Assembly (NCBI GenBank): GCA_013816805.1
Contig: JACDDS010000013.1
Coordinates: 46,139 to 110,138, forward strand
Length of the DNA: 64,000 nt
Reading direction: 5' to 3'
DNA from: Chitinophagales bacterium
GTDB taxonomy: Bacteria; Bacteroidota; Bacteroidia; Chitinophagales; UBA10324
The position numbers and the translations under genes were made by a program. Position 1 is the first letter of the stretch. Each line of letters begins with the position of its first letter. The notes under the pieces were generated by a model. It searched no databases and was not told where the DNA came from. It was given only the letters and a program-made list of their open reading frames with translations. Shown here piece by piece: positions 1-9,323 of the stretch.

Positions 1-2
1 TC

Positions 3-1148
3 ACAATAGAAAATCCGAAAGCAGGAGATTATATAATTAATGTATCCGGGTTTAATGTTGCCACATCCCTTCAGCAATTTTTTGTTGCATTCCAAATGGA
101 TTCAGCATCTGAATTTAAATGGTATTATCCCGGCAGGCTCGATAACGTTTTTTCAGGTGACGCTAATATAATAAGATGGGAACCTGATTTTTTGGCGACC
201 ATGGGTGAGCTTTCATTTAGTAATGACGGCGTAATCTGGAAAGACATTAACGATTCTGTTGATCTTACCAGGGGATATCTTAAATGGTTGGTGCCCGATA
301 CTTTTTCTCGCGGTATACTCCGGATGAATATTAATGGCCAGTATTTCTACTCAGATACCTTTACAATATCGTTGCCACTCAGAACTTTTGTAGGATTTAA
401 TTGCACCGATTCTTTTATGTTTTACTGGAATAAAGTTCCGGGTATTTTAAATTACGAATGTTATCACCTTGGTAACAGATACATGGAACCTTTTGCTTTA
501 ACCAGGGATACAACCATAATATTGGATAAGGCAAACAACCCTTCTACCCATTATGCGGTAGCTCCTCTTTTAGAAAATAAAGTAGGCCTTAGAAGCTACG
601 CTTTTGACTATAATACGCAAGGTGTGGCTTGTTACATTAAAACATTTTCTGCAGCCCTCATTGATGGCTCTTCCGTAGAAATTAATCTTTTGCTGGGAAC
701 CATATTGGAGATAGTTAAAATTACCTGGGAAAAATATACTCCTGCAGGATACCTGCCGCTCCAGGCAATAGTATCTCTCTCGGGCCTGGAATATTCTTAC
801 CTGGATGGAACACCAGGTCAGGGCGAGAATGTATACCGGGCAGCTATTGAATTAAGTAATGGACAAACGATTTATAGCCAACCTGAATCAGTTTACTATT
901 TGAACAATAATGTCTACGTAATCTATCCCGACCCTGCACTTCGAAGCGGGACCATAAATATTATTTCCAGAGAGGTTAATGACGCTGTTGCAGAAATAAT
1001 TAATTCAAGCGGGGAAATGATCATGCGGCTAAAACTCGATGATATCCTGGTTTCAATACCTACCGATAAACTCAACAATGGTTTATACATGATACACATT
1101 ACGAATGGTAAAGCAAGCAATGAACTGCTGAAATTAGTGGTTTATTAA
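3..1148 (+). CDS. C-terminal part of a secreted T9SS-sorted protein (5' end outside window)
   Basis: The frame is open from base 3, so the gene begins upstream of the window; an internal ATG at 96 is not the true start. The last 75 or so residues form a type IX secretion (Por) sorting domain. It begins with a VIYPDPA segment, a variant of the usual VYPNP, has short beta strands, and ends in a GLYMIHITNGK...LLKLVVY tail. Proteins with this tail are exported across the outer membrane and then attached or released. The middle has Ig-like beta-rich stretches and a Ser-Gly linker but no catalytic motif I recognise. It could be the end of a subtilase or adhesin. The sorting domain is clear; the function of the missing N-terminal part is unknown. 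Confidence 0.75.
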   Translation, partial: TIENPKAGDYIINVSGFNVATSLQQFFVAFQMDSASEFKWYYPGRLDNVFSGDANIIRWEPDFLATMGELSFSNDGVIWKDINDSVDLTRGYLKWLVPDTFSRGILRMNINGQYFYSDTFTISLPLRTFVGFNCTDSFMFYWNKVPGILNYECYHLGNRYMEPFALTRDTTIILDKANNPSTHYAVAPLLENKVGLRSYAFDYNTQGVACYIKTFSAALIDGSSVEINLLLGTILEIVKITWEKYTPAGYLPLQAIVSLSGLEYSYLDGTPGQGENVYRAAIELSNGQTIYSQPESVYYLNNNVYVIYPDPALRSGTINIISREVNDAVAEIINSSGEMIMRLKLDDILVSIPTDKLNNGLYMIHITNGKASNELLKLVVY

Positions 1149-1509
1149 ATATTAATTTCTATAAAATTCATTGCAGATGTTTCGTCCAAAACTTATGTTT
1201 TAATCAGGTCTGCTTATCCTATCTTGTAAATGAAGTCAATTAACTTTCAAAATAAGCAAGCTTAATTAGGTTGGCAGGATTAGCTTTACACCGATTCTAT
1301 CGGACACTATTCAGCGCTAACAAGCTATGCTCTTATTTTAAAATTGGGAAGAGAGTTATCTATTGAAACACATGTAATCTCATCTTAAAGATCTTTTTCG
1401 CACGACAATTTATTCATTAATCTATATTAAAATTTTGTAATGTAAATGAGTGAATAATTATATTCTTTATCTTGTATAAATTTCTTAGCAATTATTAAGA
1501 CTGTATAAA
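1149..1509. other. 361-bp intergenic stretch, no gene seen
   Basis: AT-rich sequence with many stops in all frames. I see no RNA gene, repeat or convincing hairpin. The last 80 bases could hold the promoter for the small gene at 1510, but no clear TAnnTTTG element stands out. Confidence 0.5.
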
Positions 1510-1776
1510 ATGAAAAAAAAAAAATTTTTAATTCTGATAGCTGGTTTTGAAATTGCAGGTTATTCATGCAAAAAGCCTGATTTTTCTCAGTCCAATCCAA
1601 CGGCTCCGCTCATCTCGTGCCCCGTTAAAGAATATAAAGACGGAAGATATTGGCAGACCATTATATGGTCTAATATTACTTGTGAGGAATGCAAGGCAAA
1701 AAGCGGAACCCATACAACGCATGACACACAATTTAATATTGACTATACTATCCGGGATTCATCATGGTGTGAATAA
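1510..1776 (+). CDS. Small putative lipoprotein, 88 aa
   Basis: The gene starts with a run of lysines and a short hydrophobic stretch ending at AGYSC, which resembles a weak lipoprotein signal with Cys20 as the lipidated residue. The mature part is short and polar, with five further cysteines including a CEEC motif, so disulfides or metal binding are possible in the periplasm. I do not recognise a family. A second frame overlaps it on the same strand (1547-1795), but the signal-like N-terminus favours this one. It stands alone, with no close co-directional neighbour upstream. The call rests mainly on the signal peptide. Confidence 0.4.
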   Translation: MKKKKFLILIAGFEIAGYSCKKPDFSQSNPTAPLISCPVKEYKDGRYWQTIIWSNITCEECKAKSGTHTTHDTQFNIDYTIRDSSWCE

Positions 1777-1819
1777 GGAGATAAGCCATGTGTGATTCAA
1801 CTTTAACTAAAACAGCTAT

Positions 1820-1846
1820 TTTGCTTGTCAATAGTTCTTACTTTTG
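1820..1846 (+). promoter_or_regulatory. Possible Bacteroidota-type promoter for the CADD-like gene
   Basis: A TACTTTTG box at 1839-1846 matches the TAnnTTTG -7 element of Bacteroidota, with a TTTTG tract about 15 bases upstream as a weak -33 element. It lies 22 bases before the ATG at 1869. The spacing is shorter than the usual 19-21 bases. Confidence 0.3.
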
Positions 1847-1868
1847 TTTCTTAATCTAAATTTTTATT

Positions 1869-2564
1869 ATGTTTTCCGAAATAAAATTCACAGAAAAAAT
1901 AAATTCCATTATTGAAAGTAAAAGCCTTTTAGATCATCCGTTTTATCAAAAATGGAATGAAGGAACGCTTTCTAAAGAAATGCTTTGTGAATATGCTAAA
2001 CAGTACTATCATTTTGTAAAACATTTTCCGCGTTTTGTAAGCGCAGTTCACTCCAATTGTGATGACATCGGCGCAAGGAAAATATTAATGGAAAACCTGG
2101 CCGATGAGGAAGGATTTAAAACAGGAACCGATAATCACCCTCAATTATGGATGAACTTTGCAGCCAGCTTAGGCCTCACGGCCGAAGAGGTGAAAGCAAC
2201 TCAGCCCCTGAAAGAAACAGAACAACTGGTGCAGCAGATGTATGAGCTCACCTCATCATCTTTTTACATTACAGGGCTATCCGCTTTGTATGCCTATGAA
2301 TTCCAGGTACCTGAAATTTCTAAAACCAAAATTAAGGGACTTAAGGACTTTTACGGAATAAATTCAGAGAAAGCTATTGAATTTTTTAGTGTTCATGAAG
2401 AAGCAGATGTGGTTCATTCAAGAGATGAAATTAATATTATCCTGAGGGAAACGAGAACAGAGGAAAGTCAAAATGCAGTATTGAATGGAGCTGAGAAATC
2501 AGCCACAGCTATGTGGGTTTTTCTTGATGGAATTTATAACAATTATTGCACTGCATCAGCCTGA
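1869..2564 (+). CDS. CADD-family diiron protein, probable self-sacrificing p-aminobenzoate synthase
   Basis: A 231-aa protein of the heme-oxygenase-like/TenA fold, the same length as Chlamydia CADD. Residues recalled from the chlamydial enzyme can be placed here: Tyr26 in HPFYQKW (chlamydial Tyr27, the tyrosine converted to pABA), Lys154 in KTKIKGL, and the iron ligands Glu81, His90, Glu144, His176, Asp180 and His183 (EFFSVHEEADVVH). CADD supplies pABA for folate by cleaving its own tyrosine side chain, so each molecule probably turns over once. No folate gene lies next to it and it appears monocistronic. The family assignment is strong; the activity is inferred from conserved residues. A general TenA-like oxygenase is the alternative. 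Confidence 0.85.
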   Translation: MFSEIKFTEKINSIIESKSLLDHPFYQKWNEGTLSKEMLCEYAKQYYHFVKHFPRFVSAVHSNCDDIGARKILMENLADEEGFKTGTDNHPQLWMNFAASLGLTAEEVKATQPLKETEQLVQQMYELTSSSFYITGLSALYAYEFQVPEISKTKIKGLKDFYGINSEKAIEFFSVHEEADVVHSRDEINIILRETRTEESQNAVLNGAEKSATAMWVFLDGIYNNYCTASA

Positions 2565-2896
2565 TGAATATAAACTAACATTTAGGAACAGATGTCCATC
2601 TAATTTATCTTGGGTTAACAGATTAGACCCATGCTCTTAAGCTTACATTGCTGGGCATATTTATTACCATGCATTTGTTGGGACGAAGCACTCCTGAATT
2701 CCGGCCTGCTGATGCCGTTCGCATTAAAAAGGAAGCAATGACAACACACCGAATATCTCAAGCTTCTTAGCAATAAATATTAGCTGAGTTTTGACAATAG
2801 ATTTGTCGCATTCACCTCCCTATATTGACGCATTCGTACAGCTTAAAAACCTGATATTGATATCATCTTTGCATTATTCTATTAAAAAATAATAGG
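2565..2896. other. 332-bp intergenic stretch, nothing recognised
   Basis: No open frame of useful length, tRNA-like fold or repeat was found. The last 40 bases contain an ATCTTTGC stretch that resembles a degenerate -7 promoter element for the VOC gene downstream. Confidence 0.45.
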
Positions 2897-2944
2897 ATGT
2901 CCAACTCTAAAACATTTATAACCTTAATTTCAAACAACAATTTT

Positions 2945-3445
2945 ATGGCAACAATGCAAAAGATTACATTGAATCTATGGTTTGATAAACAAGCCGAAGA
3001 AGCAGTAAATTTTTACACTTCTGTTTTTAAGAATTCAAGCATTATCAGAACAACGCGGTATGGTAAAGAGGGATATGAGATTCATAAAATGCCTGAAGGA
3101 ACAATCATGACCATTGAATTTGAGCTGGAAGGTCAAAAATTTATTGCACTGAATGGAGGCCCGGTATTCACATTTAATGAAGCAATATCTTTTATTGTGA
3201 ATTGCGAGAACCAGGACGAAGTGGATTATTATTGGGATAAACTTTGTGAAGGCGGAGATAAAAAGGCGCAGCAGTGCGGCTGGCTGAAAGATAAATTCGG
3301 ATTGTCATGGCAGGTCGCCCCTACCCTACTGCCCGAACTGCTTTCAGACAGCGATCATAAAAAATCGGAACGTGTTATGAAAGTAATGCTTCAAATGAAA
3401 AAACTGGACGTCCATGCACTCCGTCAGGCATATGAAGGAAACTGA
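2945..3445 (+). CDS. VOC-superfamily protein (PhnB / 3-dmu-9_3-mt type), 166 aa
   Basis: Shows the pattern of the PhnB-like branch of the vicinal oxygen chelate fold. It opens with ITLNLWFDKQAEEAVNFY, has a central IEFELEGQKFIALNGGP strand pair, then a CGWLKDKFGLSWQVAP segment typical of the family. Such proteins bind small molecules and often sit near regulators; the substrate is unknown. An ATG at 2897 would add 16 residues unlike the family N-terminus. The ATG at 2945 starts just before the conserved first strand and is preferred. The C-terminal ERVMKVMLQMKKLDVHAL helix is also usual for this group. Cytoplasmic; no partner is evident. Confidence 0.8.
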   Translation: MATMQKITLNLWFDKQAEEAVNFYTSVFKNSSIIRTTRYGKEGYEIHKMPEGTIMTIEFELEGQKFIALNGGPVFTFNEAISFIVNCENQDEVDYYWDKLCEGGDKKAQQCGWLKDKFGLSWQVAPTLLPELLSDSDHKKSERVMKVMLQMKKLDVHALRQAYEGN

Positions 3446-3516
3446 TAAATGAGAATCCTTCAAATTCGAATTCATTATTATGACTCCAATAGGTAAATAA
3501 TCATCAGCATGTATGG

Positions 3517-3795
3517 ATGTGTATGCTGTTGCGTATGGATAATCATCACCAAAGAAGCGCAACCATATTGATTTCCAGAAATAATATAGATAAAATTGAA
3601 ACCATAAATAAACCGATTGCCGGAACAGGGGTAATTCACATAGCCCTTATAAAGGGTCTGGAAAGTCCCAATCTTGCTGTTTATCTAAAAGAACCTTCTA
3701 CCATCACAAAGGCTTTTGGTATCAAAAAAGTTGGTAGCATCCTTTTAGTGAAAGTGGATAAAGTAAAAAATTTTATAGAAGCGTTTGAAAATTGA
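3517..3795 (+). CDS. Small protein resembling the C-terminal half of a bacterial PH-like domain
   Basis: About 85 residues with alternating beta strands and a closing helix (ISRNNIDKIETI..., VYLKEPSTI, SILLVKVDKVKNFIEAF). This resembles the second half of bacterial PH-like domains that normally follow two membrane helices. Here the membrane part is absent, so this may be a fragment of a longer gene. The start is uncertain (3517 or 3535), and the first residues look like noise. Function unknown. Confidence 0.4.
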   Translation: MCMLLRMDNHHQRSATILISRNNIDKIETINKPIAGTGVIHIALIKGLESPNLAVYLKEPSTITKAFGIKKVGSILLVKVDKVKNFIEAFEN

Positions 3796-4121
3796 ACCAG
3801 GAATTCGTAACAGCTCGTGGATTAGTCTTTCATTATGTAAAGATTGATAATCCATTTAAACACAAAAGCTGAAAAAGCTTTCAATCCTTTGTATCATTCT
3901 GATTGTTTTTCAGAAATCAAACTTGCTGCCCACACTTCATTATTTTCCTGTTACTACTATTTTATTTATTTCAGCCGAATGTCCGTTGCTGAGTTTGCAG
4001 AAATAGATTCGGGAGTTACTGTCGCAGCATTCCAGTTGACCTGGATAGTCTCCATTGGATACATTTCTTTTTAGCACGATATTATTTTCTTGAAACAGAT
4101 AATTAAAATTTTATTATAAAC

Positions 4122-4152
4122 TTGTATATTATATGTAGGATTAGTATATTTG
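4122..4152 (+). promoter_or_regulatory. Bacteroidota-type promoter upstream of the SRPBCC-MarR pair
   Basis: TTG at 4122-4124, a 20-base spacer, then TATATTTG at 4145-4152, an exact match to TAnnTTTG. The ATG of the SRPBCC gene follows 38 bases later. Both parts and the spacing agree with the primary sigma factor consensus of the phylum. Confidence 0.55.
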
Positions 4153-4190
4153 CAATTACAATAATTAATTAGAATAAAAATAAAAAAAAT

Positions 4191-4610
4191 ATGTGGACTA
4201 AAACTCATTTTCTCGTTACTAAAGAGGCAACCAAGGAACAAATGTGGAAGCTATTTTCAGATGTCAATAACTGGCACCGGTGGGACTCCGGGATTGAATA
4301 TGCAAAAATGGACGGCAAGTTTGAAAAAGGCAACCATTTCCTCCTGAAGCTTAAGGGTGGTCCTAAGGTAAATATTGAATTGGTAGAAACTATCGAGAAC
4401 AGGAAGTTTGTTGACTTAACAAAATTTCCTCTTGCTAAAATGTACGGTGAGCATACCTTTGAAAATACTCCGGCTGGCTTGAAAATTACCACAACAATGA
4501 AGGTAAAAGGAATTCTAAGCTTCTTATGGGTTAAGCTTGTTGCCAGTGGCATTGCCAATGCATTGCCCGAAGAAATGCAACAGCAGGTAAAATTTGCAAG
4601 TCAACTTTAA
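4191..4610 (+). CDS. SRPBCC (START/polyketide-cyclase-like) family protein, 139 aa
   Basis: A small helix-grip protein. It opens with KEQMWKLFSDVNNWHRWDSGIEYA, the hallmark of the polyketide cyclase/dehydrase-like SRPBCC group, followed by alternating strands and a long C-terminal helix. These proteins bind a hydrophobic ligand; the actual ligand is unknown. A good promoter lies 38 bases upstream. The gene is followed 4 bases later by a MarR regulator, so the two are probably cotranscribed. Such pairs usually mean the regulator senses or controls handling of the same small molecule (inference). Confidence 0.8.
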   Translation: MWTKTHFLVTKEATKEQMWKLFSDVNNWHRWDSGIEYAKMDGKFEKGNHFLLKLKGGPKVNIELVETIENRKFVDLTKFPLAKMYGEHTFENTPAGLKITTTMKVKGILSFLWVKLVASGIANALPEEMQQQVKFASQL

Positions 4611-4614
4611 TTTG

Positions 4615-5067
4615 ATGAAACACAATGTGGAAGCTTTCAGCTTTGAAAAAGCGGAAGACAGTACCGGTTTTTTACTTTGGCAGGTAACCAACCTTTGGCA
4701 ACGGGAGATTAAAAAAGCGCTTGAGAAATTCGGATTAACTCATTCTCAGTTTGTTTTGCTTGCGAGCACATTCTGGCTTTCACAGCACCAGGCAGATGTA
4801 ACCCAGATCAACCTTTCAGCCCACACTAAAATTGACCCGATGACTACCTCAAAAGTGTTGCGGACGCTACAGACCAAAGGACTGCTCCAACGAAAAGAGC
4901 ACCATTCTGATACCAGGGCAAAAACTGTTGAGCTAACGGAGAATGGAAAGAAAATCACGCGTGAATCTGTTAAAACCGTTGAGAAATTTGACATGCTTTT
5001 TTTTTCACCCCTTGCTAATAAAATATCCGCGTTTAACAATAAATTGTCATTGTTATTGTCACAGTAG
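4615..5067 (+). CDS. MarR-family transcriptional regulator, 150 aa
   Basis: A winged-helix regulator of the MarR type. The HTH lies roughly at residues 55-85 (VTQINLSAHTKIDPMTTSKV), followed by the wing with the RKEHHSDTRAKTVELTENG motif typical of the family. MarR proteins bind palindromic operators as dimers and release them on ligand binding. The ATG at 4615 sits 4 bases after the SRPBCC stop. An in-frame ATG at 4594 would overlap that gene and is not needed. The tight spacing suggests one operon, perhaps with autoregulation. Confidence 0.85.
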   Translation: MKHNVEAFSFEKAEDSTGFLLWQVTNLWQREIKKALEKFGLTHSQFVLLASTFWLSQHQADVTQINLSAHTKIDPMTTSKVLRTLQTKGLLQRKEHHSDTRAKTVELTENGKKITRESVKTVEKFDMLFFSPLANKISAFNNKLSLLLSQ

Positions 5068-5231
5068 ATAACAGATAACTGAAACAAATTTTTCCTTTAA
5101 GCGACGTATTAAAACAACCTTTTACTCTTTCTGTTGTTATACTTTAAAATTTCAACGTCCTACCTGCAATTGTTGAATCCTTTTTGTAAATCTATTTGTA
5201 AGTACTCACTTTAATTAATAACAACGATACC

Positions 5232-6374
5232 ATGCGAGAAATCCAAAAAATAATTACAATCACCTTTACTTTTATCACTACACTATCCTTATTTTTTCAA
5301 TCATGCAACAACATGAACAGCAGGAACAACACCGACAGTTCGTCTGTTGCTGTGGCTGATACATCTCCCAAAACATCCGGAGATTTAATGCCAATGAATC
5401 CCAAACCAGATTGGGGCAAAGGCATGACAGACCAAATGGCTGTAATAATTGAAAAATTAAAAAGCTTTAATGCTCCGCCTATCGTTACTTTATCTGCACA
5501 GGAAGCCCGGAAACAACCCTCACCTGCTGACGCTGCCATGGCGGTTATGAAAGAACATAATTTACCGGAGCCAGCTAATAATGTAGATACAATGGGTAAA
5601 GATATTCCGGTACCTGGCGGGCAGATTCATCTCCGTATTTATACCCCTAAAACAGGAAAGGATTCTTATCCTGTTGTTGTTTATTACCATGGCGGAGGCT
5701 GGGTAATTGCAGATCTGAATACCTACAATGCTTCTGCCCAGGGATTGGCAAACCAGGTAGAAGCGGTAGTAGTATCAGTAGCTTACAGACAAGCTCCTGA
5801 ACATAAATTTCCGACAGCTCATAAAGACAGTTATGCCGCGTATGAATGGACATTAAAAAATGCAGCTTCTATAAAGGGGGATCCAAAAAGAATTGCCGTA
5901 GTAGGTGAAAGTGCAGGCGGTAATTTGGCGGCGGCTGTAAGTATGATGGCAAGGGATAAAAAAGTACAACTTCCTGTTTACGAAGTATTAGTATATCCTA
6001 TTGCAAATTATGATTTTAATTCTCCTTCTTATCAGGAAAGTGACAGCACTAAACCCCTTAATACTGCAATGATGAAATGGTTTTGCGATAAATATTTAAA
6101 TAGTCCTTCTGATGGTAAAAACCCAACCATTTCATTGGTAAATGCAAACCTTAAAGGTTTACCGTCCACCACGATTATAGCAGCACAATATGATCCATTA
6201 CGAAGTGAAGGGGAAATGCTTGCCGATAACTTGAAAAAGGCAGGCGTTAATACTAATTATAAATTATACGCTGGAACAACCCATGAATTTTTCGGTATGG
6301 CAGCTGTAGTTCCAGAGGCTAAGGATGCGGAGGCTATGGCTGCCTCGGATTTGAAAAGCGCATTTAATAAATAG
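5232..6374 (+). CDS. Putative lipoprotein esterase of the HSL-like alpha/beta hydrolase family
   Basis: A 380-aa hydrolase. The N-terminus has a hydrophobic stretch ending in FFQSC, a possible lipobox with Cys25, followed by a Ser/Asn/Thr-rich linker, so the enzyme is probably exported and anchored. The catalytic domain shows the hormone-sensitive-lipase oxyanion motif HGGGW, the nucleophile motif GESAGG, an Asp in YDPLRSEG and a His in THEFFG, which completes the Ser-Asp-His triad. It should hydrolyse carboxyl esters of small substrates. Convergent with clpB, 61 bases away. The family is sure; lipidation and substrate are inferred. Confidence 0.85.
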   Translation: MREIQKIITITFTFITTLSLFFQSCNNMNSRNNTDSSSVAVADTSPKTSGDLMPMNPKPDWGKGMTDQMAVIIEKLKSFNAPPIVTLSAQEARKQPSPADAAMAVMKEHNLPEPANNVDTMGKDIPVPGGQIHLRIYTPKTGKDSYPVVVYYHGGGWVIADLNTYNASAQGLANQVEAVVVSVAYRQAPEHKFPTAHKDSYAAYEWTLKNAASIKGDPKRIAVVGESAGGNLAAAVSMMARDKKVQLPVYEVLVYPIANYDFNSPSYQESDSTKPLNTAMMKWFCDKYLNSPSDGKNPTISLVNANLKGLPSTTIIAAQYDPLRSEGEMLADNLKKAGVNTNYKLYAGTTHEFFGMAAVVPEAKDAEAMAASDLKSAFNK

Positions 6375-6435
6375 ATAAGCTATACGGAACACAAAATATG
6401 TTCAAGTATACACTGAAAAAAAAAAGAAGGGAATG

Positions 6436-9054
6436 TTATACTTCTACTTCTTCTTTTTTCATATTTCCAAATTCAAACTCTCCATTCCTTCCTTTTGTCA
6501 CCATAATTTCATTGTCGCTGCTCACATCACCAGCAAGAATTTTCTTAGATAACTCATTCACAATATCCTTTTGAATAACACGCTTAAGAGGACGCGCACC
6601 ATATTGCGGATCGAAACCTTCGGCAGCAAGTTGCTGAACCACTTCTTCTGAAAACCCGATCCGGATATTATTTTTCATGAGCATGTTCTCTAAGTGCTTG
6701 AGCTGAACGCGCACGATCTCTCCGATTTCATCTTCCATCAATGGTGTAAAGAGAATGATGTCGTCAATACGGTTGAGAAATTCAGGCCGTACGGATCTTT
6801 TAAGTTGCTCCATAACCTCCAGCTTGGTAGTTTCCATAACCGCCATCTTAGTGTGTGCATTCACTCCTGCAAAATTTCTTTGAATGATCTCTGCACCGAA
6901 GTTTGACGTCATGATAATAATGGTATTTTTAAAATTCACTACACGTCCTTTATTATCCGTCAATCGTCCATCATCTAATACCTGCAATAAAATATTAAAA
7001 ACATCCGGATGTGCTTTTTCAAATTCATCGAGCAGAATTACCGAGTACGGTTTCCTGCGAACGGCTTCTGTTAATTGCCCGCCTTCATCATAACCAACAT
7101 AACCAGGAGGGGCACCAATCAGCCTTGAAACAGCATGCCGTTCCTGGTATTCACTCATGTCAATCCGCACCATTAAAGAATCATCATTGAACATTACTTC
7201 TGCCAATGCTTTAGCGAGTTCTGTTTTACCAACGCCGGTAGTCCCCAGGAAAATAAAAGAGCCTATCGGTTTTTTGGGATCGCTCAAGCCTGCACGGTTC
7301 CTGCGTATGGCATCACTCACCGCAGCAATTGCTTCCTCCTGACCGATAACACGTTTGTGTAATTCCTCTTCAAGGCGCAGCAGCTTTTCCCTCTCACTTT
7401 GCAGCATCCGGCTAACCGGAATGCCTGTCCACTTTGAAACTATTTCTGCAATATCTTCGGCATCGACCTCTTCTTTTAGCATGCGACTGCCTTTGTTCAG
7501 CTCATTCAGCTGCTCTTCAAATTGCTTCAGCTGCTGTTCGGCTTCGCGGATTTTTCCGTACCGCAATTCGGCAACCTTGCCATAGTCCCCTATCCTTTCA
7601 GCCTGCTCTGCCTGAAGCTTAAAATCTTCGATTGAAAGCTTTGTGTCCTGGACATTATCGGCGATGTCTTTTTCCTGTTGCCACTTCGCTTTTAATTCAT
7701 TACGATCATCGGTCAGATTTGCGATTTCCTTATTGAGGTCATCGAGCTTCTTTTTGTCCTGTTCGCGTTTAATAGCTTCACGCTCAATCTCAAGCTGACG
7801 AATTTTCCTTTCTATCTCATCCAATTCTTCCGGTACGGAGTCTATCTGCAACCGCAGCTTTGCGGCTGCTTCATCAATAAGGTCAATAGCTTTATCAGGA
7901 AGAAAACGATCGCTGATGTACTTGGAAGATAGTTCGACAGCAGCTATGATCGCTTCATCTTTAATCCGAACCTTATGGTGCGTTTCATAACGCTCTTTTA
8001 ATCCCCTGAGGATGGAAATTGCATCTTCTTCATTGGGTTCATCGATGATTACTTTTTGAAAACGGCGTTCAAGAGCTTTGTCTTTCTCGAAGAATTTCTG
8101 ATATTCATTTAAGGTGGTAGCACCGATAGTCCGCAGTTCACCTCGTGCAAGTGCGGGCTTAAGGATATTGGCAGCATCCATAGCTCCTTCAGTTGCGCCG
8201 GCACCTACCAGGGTGTGAATTTCATCGATAAACAAAATGATCTGGCCATTACTTTCTGTTACTTCTTTGATTACAGCTTTTAACCGTTCCTCAAATTCTC
8301 CACGAAATTTTGCACCAGCCACCAAAGCACCTGTATCAAGCGCAAAAATGCTTTTCGTCTTCAGGTTTTCGGGAATGTCGCCGTTTACTATGCGGTGAGC
8401 GATGCCTTCCGCAATTGCTGTTTTACCAACGCCCGGTTCACCAACGAGGATGGGATTATTTTTTGTTCTGCGTGAAAGGATATGAAGCACACGCCGAATC
8501 TCTTCATCACGACCAATCACCGGATCTAACTTACCTCTTTGGGCAAGCTCATTAAGGTTACGTGCATATTTATTCAATGCGTTATAGGTTGATTCCGCAT
8601 TCTGATCAGTTACCTTTCTTCCCTTTCGTAATTCAGCTATAGCAAGTTTTAATTCTTTCTCATTGACTCCGGCATCTTTTAAAATTTTGGACACCTGATC
8701 TGTTCCGCTCAGCAAAGCCAGCAGCAGATGCTCTACAGAAACAAACTCATCCTTAAATTCCTTTAAATACGATTGTGCCTTAAGCAGCACCTGGTTCGCA
8801 TCATTAGATAAATACTGCTGCTGCGATCCGCTTACTTTAGGCAATTTTGAAAGCAATTCGCTGAGGCGGGTTTCCAGCGGGCCCGTGTTTACGCCGATTT
8901 TTTTTAATAGGAAGCCAACCACATTTTCATCAGCAAGCAGAAGTCCCTTTAATAAGTGAGACGTTTCGATCTGTGAACTTTGATTGGCGAAGGCTAGCTC
9001 CTGCGCTTTCTGAACAGCATCCTGACTTTTTATCGTGAAGTTGTTAAGGTTCAT
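6436..9054 (-). CDS. clpB: ATP-dependent disaggregase chaperone ClpB
   Basis: Full-length at 872 aa. Order: Clp N-domain repeats (about residues 1-150); first AAA domain with Walker A GEPGVGKT and the [13 protein letters not shown]alker B region; a long coiled-coil middle domain (about 400-530); second AAA domain with [14 protein letters not shown]; and the C-terminal D2-small domain with GARPLKR. The middle domain distinguishes ClpB from ClpA/ClpC. ClpB hexamers pull proteins out of aggregates together with DnaK. The gene stands alone, divergent from the helicase gene. I saw no CIRCE-type inverted repeat upstream. Antisense open frames inside it are shadows. Confidence 0.98.
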   Translation of the reverse strand: MNLNNFTIKSQDAVQKAQELAFANQSSQIETSHLLKGLLLADENVVGFLLKKIGVNTGPLETRLSELLSKLPKVSGSQQQYLSNDANQVLLKAQSYLKEFKDEFVSVEHLLLALLSGTDQVSKILKDAGVNEKELKLAIAELRKGRKVTDQNAESTYNALNKYARNLNELAQRGKLDPVIGRDEEIRRVLHILSRRTKNNPILVGEPGVGKTAIAEGIAHRIVNGDIPENLKTKSIFALDTGALVAGAKFRGEFEERLKAVIKEVTESNGQIILFIDEIHTLVGAGATEGAMDAANILKPALARGELRTIGATTLNEYQKFFEKDKALERRFQKVIIDEPNEEDAISILRGLKERYETHHKVRIKDEAIIAAVELSSKYISDRFLPDKAIDLIDEAAAKLRLQIDSVPEELDEIERKIRQLEIEREAIKREQDKKKLDDLNKEIANLTDDRNELKAKWQQEKDIADNVQDTKLSIEDFKLQAEQAERIGDYGKVAELRYGKIREAEQQLKQFEEQLNELNKGSRMLKEEVDAEDIAEIVSKWTGIPVSRMLQSEREKLLRLEEELHKRVIGQEEAIAAVSDAIRRNRAGLSDPKKPIGSFIFLGTTGVGKTELAKALAEVMFNDDSLMVRIDMSEYQERHAVSRLIGAPPGYVGYDEGGQLTEAVRRKPYSVILLDEFEKAHPDVFNILLQVLDDGRLTDNKGRVVNFKNTIIIMTSNFGAEIIQRNFAGVNAHTKMAVMETTKLEVMEQLKRSVRPEFLNRIDDIILFTPLMEDEIGEIVRVQLKHLENMLMKNNIRIGFSEEVVQQLAAEGFDPQYGARPLKRVIQKDIVNELSKKILAGDVSSDNEIMVTKGRNGEFEFGNMKKEEVEV

Positions 9055-9323
9055 AAATTTAAATTGAGATTGTCAGCAAAAATCGGAATCAATACTGTTG
9101 TCAGATTAATTGCTTGCTTCAAAAATATTTCAGTGCACAATTGAGCATCAAGAATTTCACCAACTTAAATAGAAGGATTTTTCGTGACAATTTTACTCAG
9201 AATCAGAGAAAATGATGACGACGTTGCGGACTGATTAATTTATCTGGAAATTTTGGCGGTAAGTAACACAAAAACTATTTGAACTTAAAAGATAATCTTA
9301 TCTTAATATTTCTATGACTGACC

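Noticed and set aside
3844..4074. A 76-codon plus-strand open frame between the PH-like gene and the SRPBCC gene
   Set aside because: Low-complexity, no signal or family pattern, and it lies in the AT-rich region leading to the SRPBCC promoter; chance open frame.
6694..8555. Several open frames antisense to clpB
   Set aside because: They mirror the codon periodicity of clpB on the opposite strand; none has family features.
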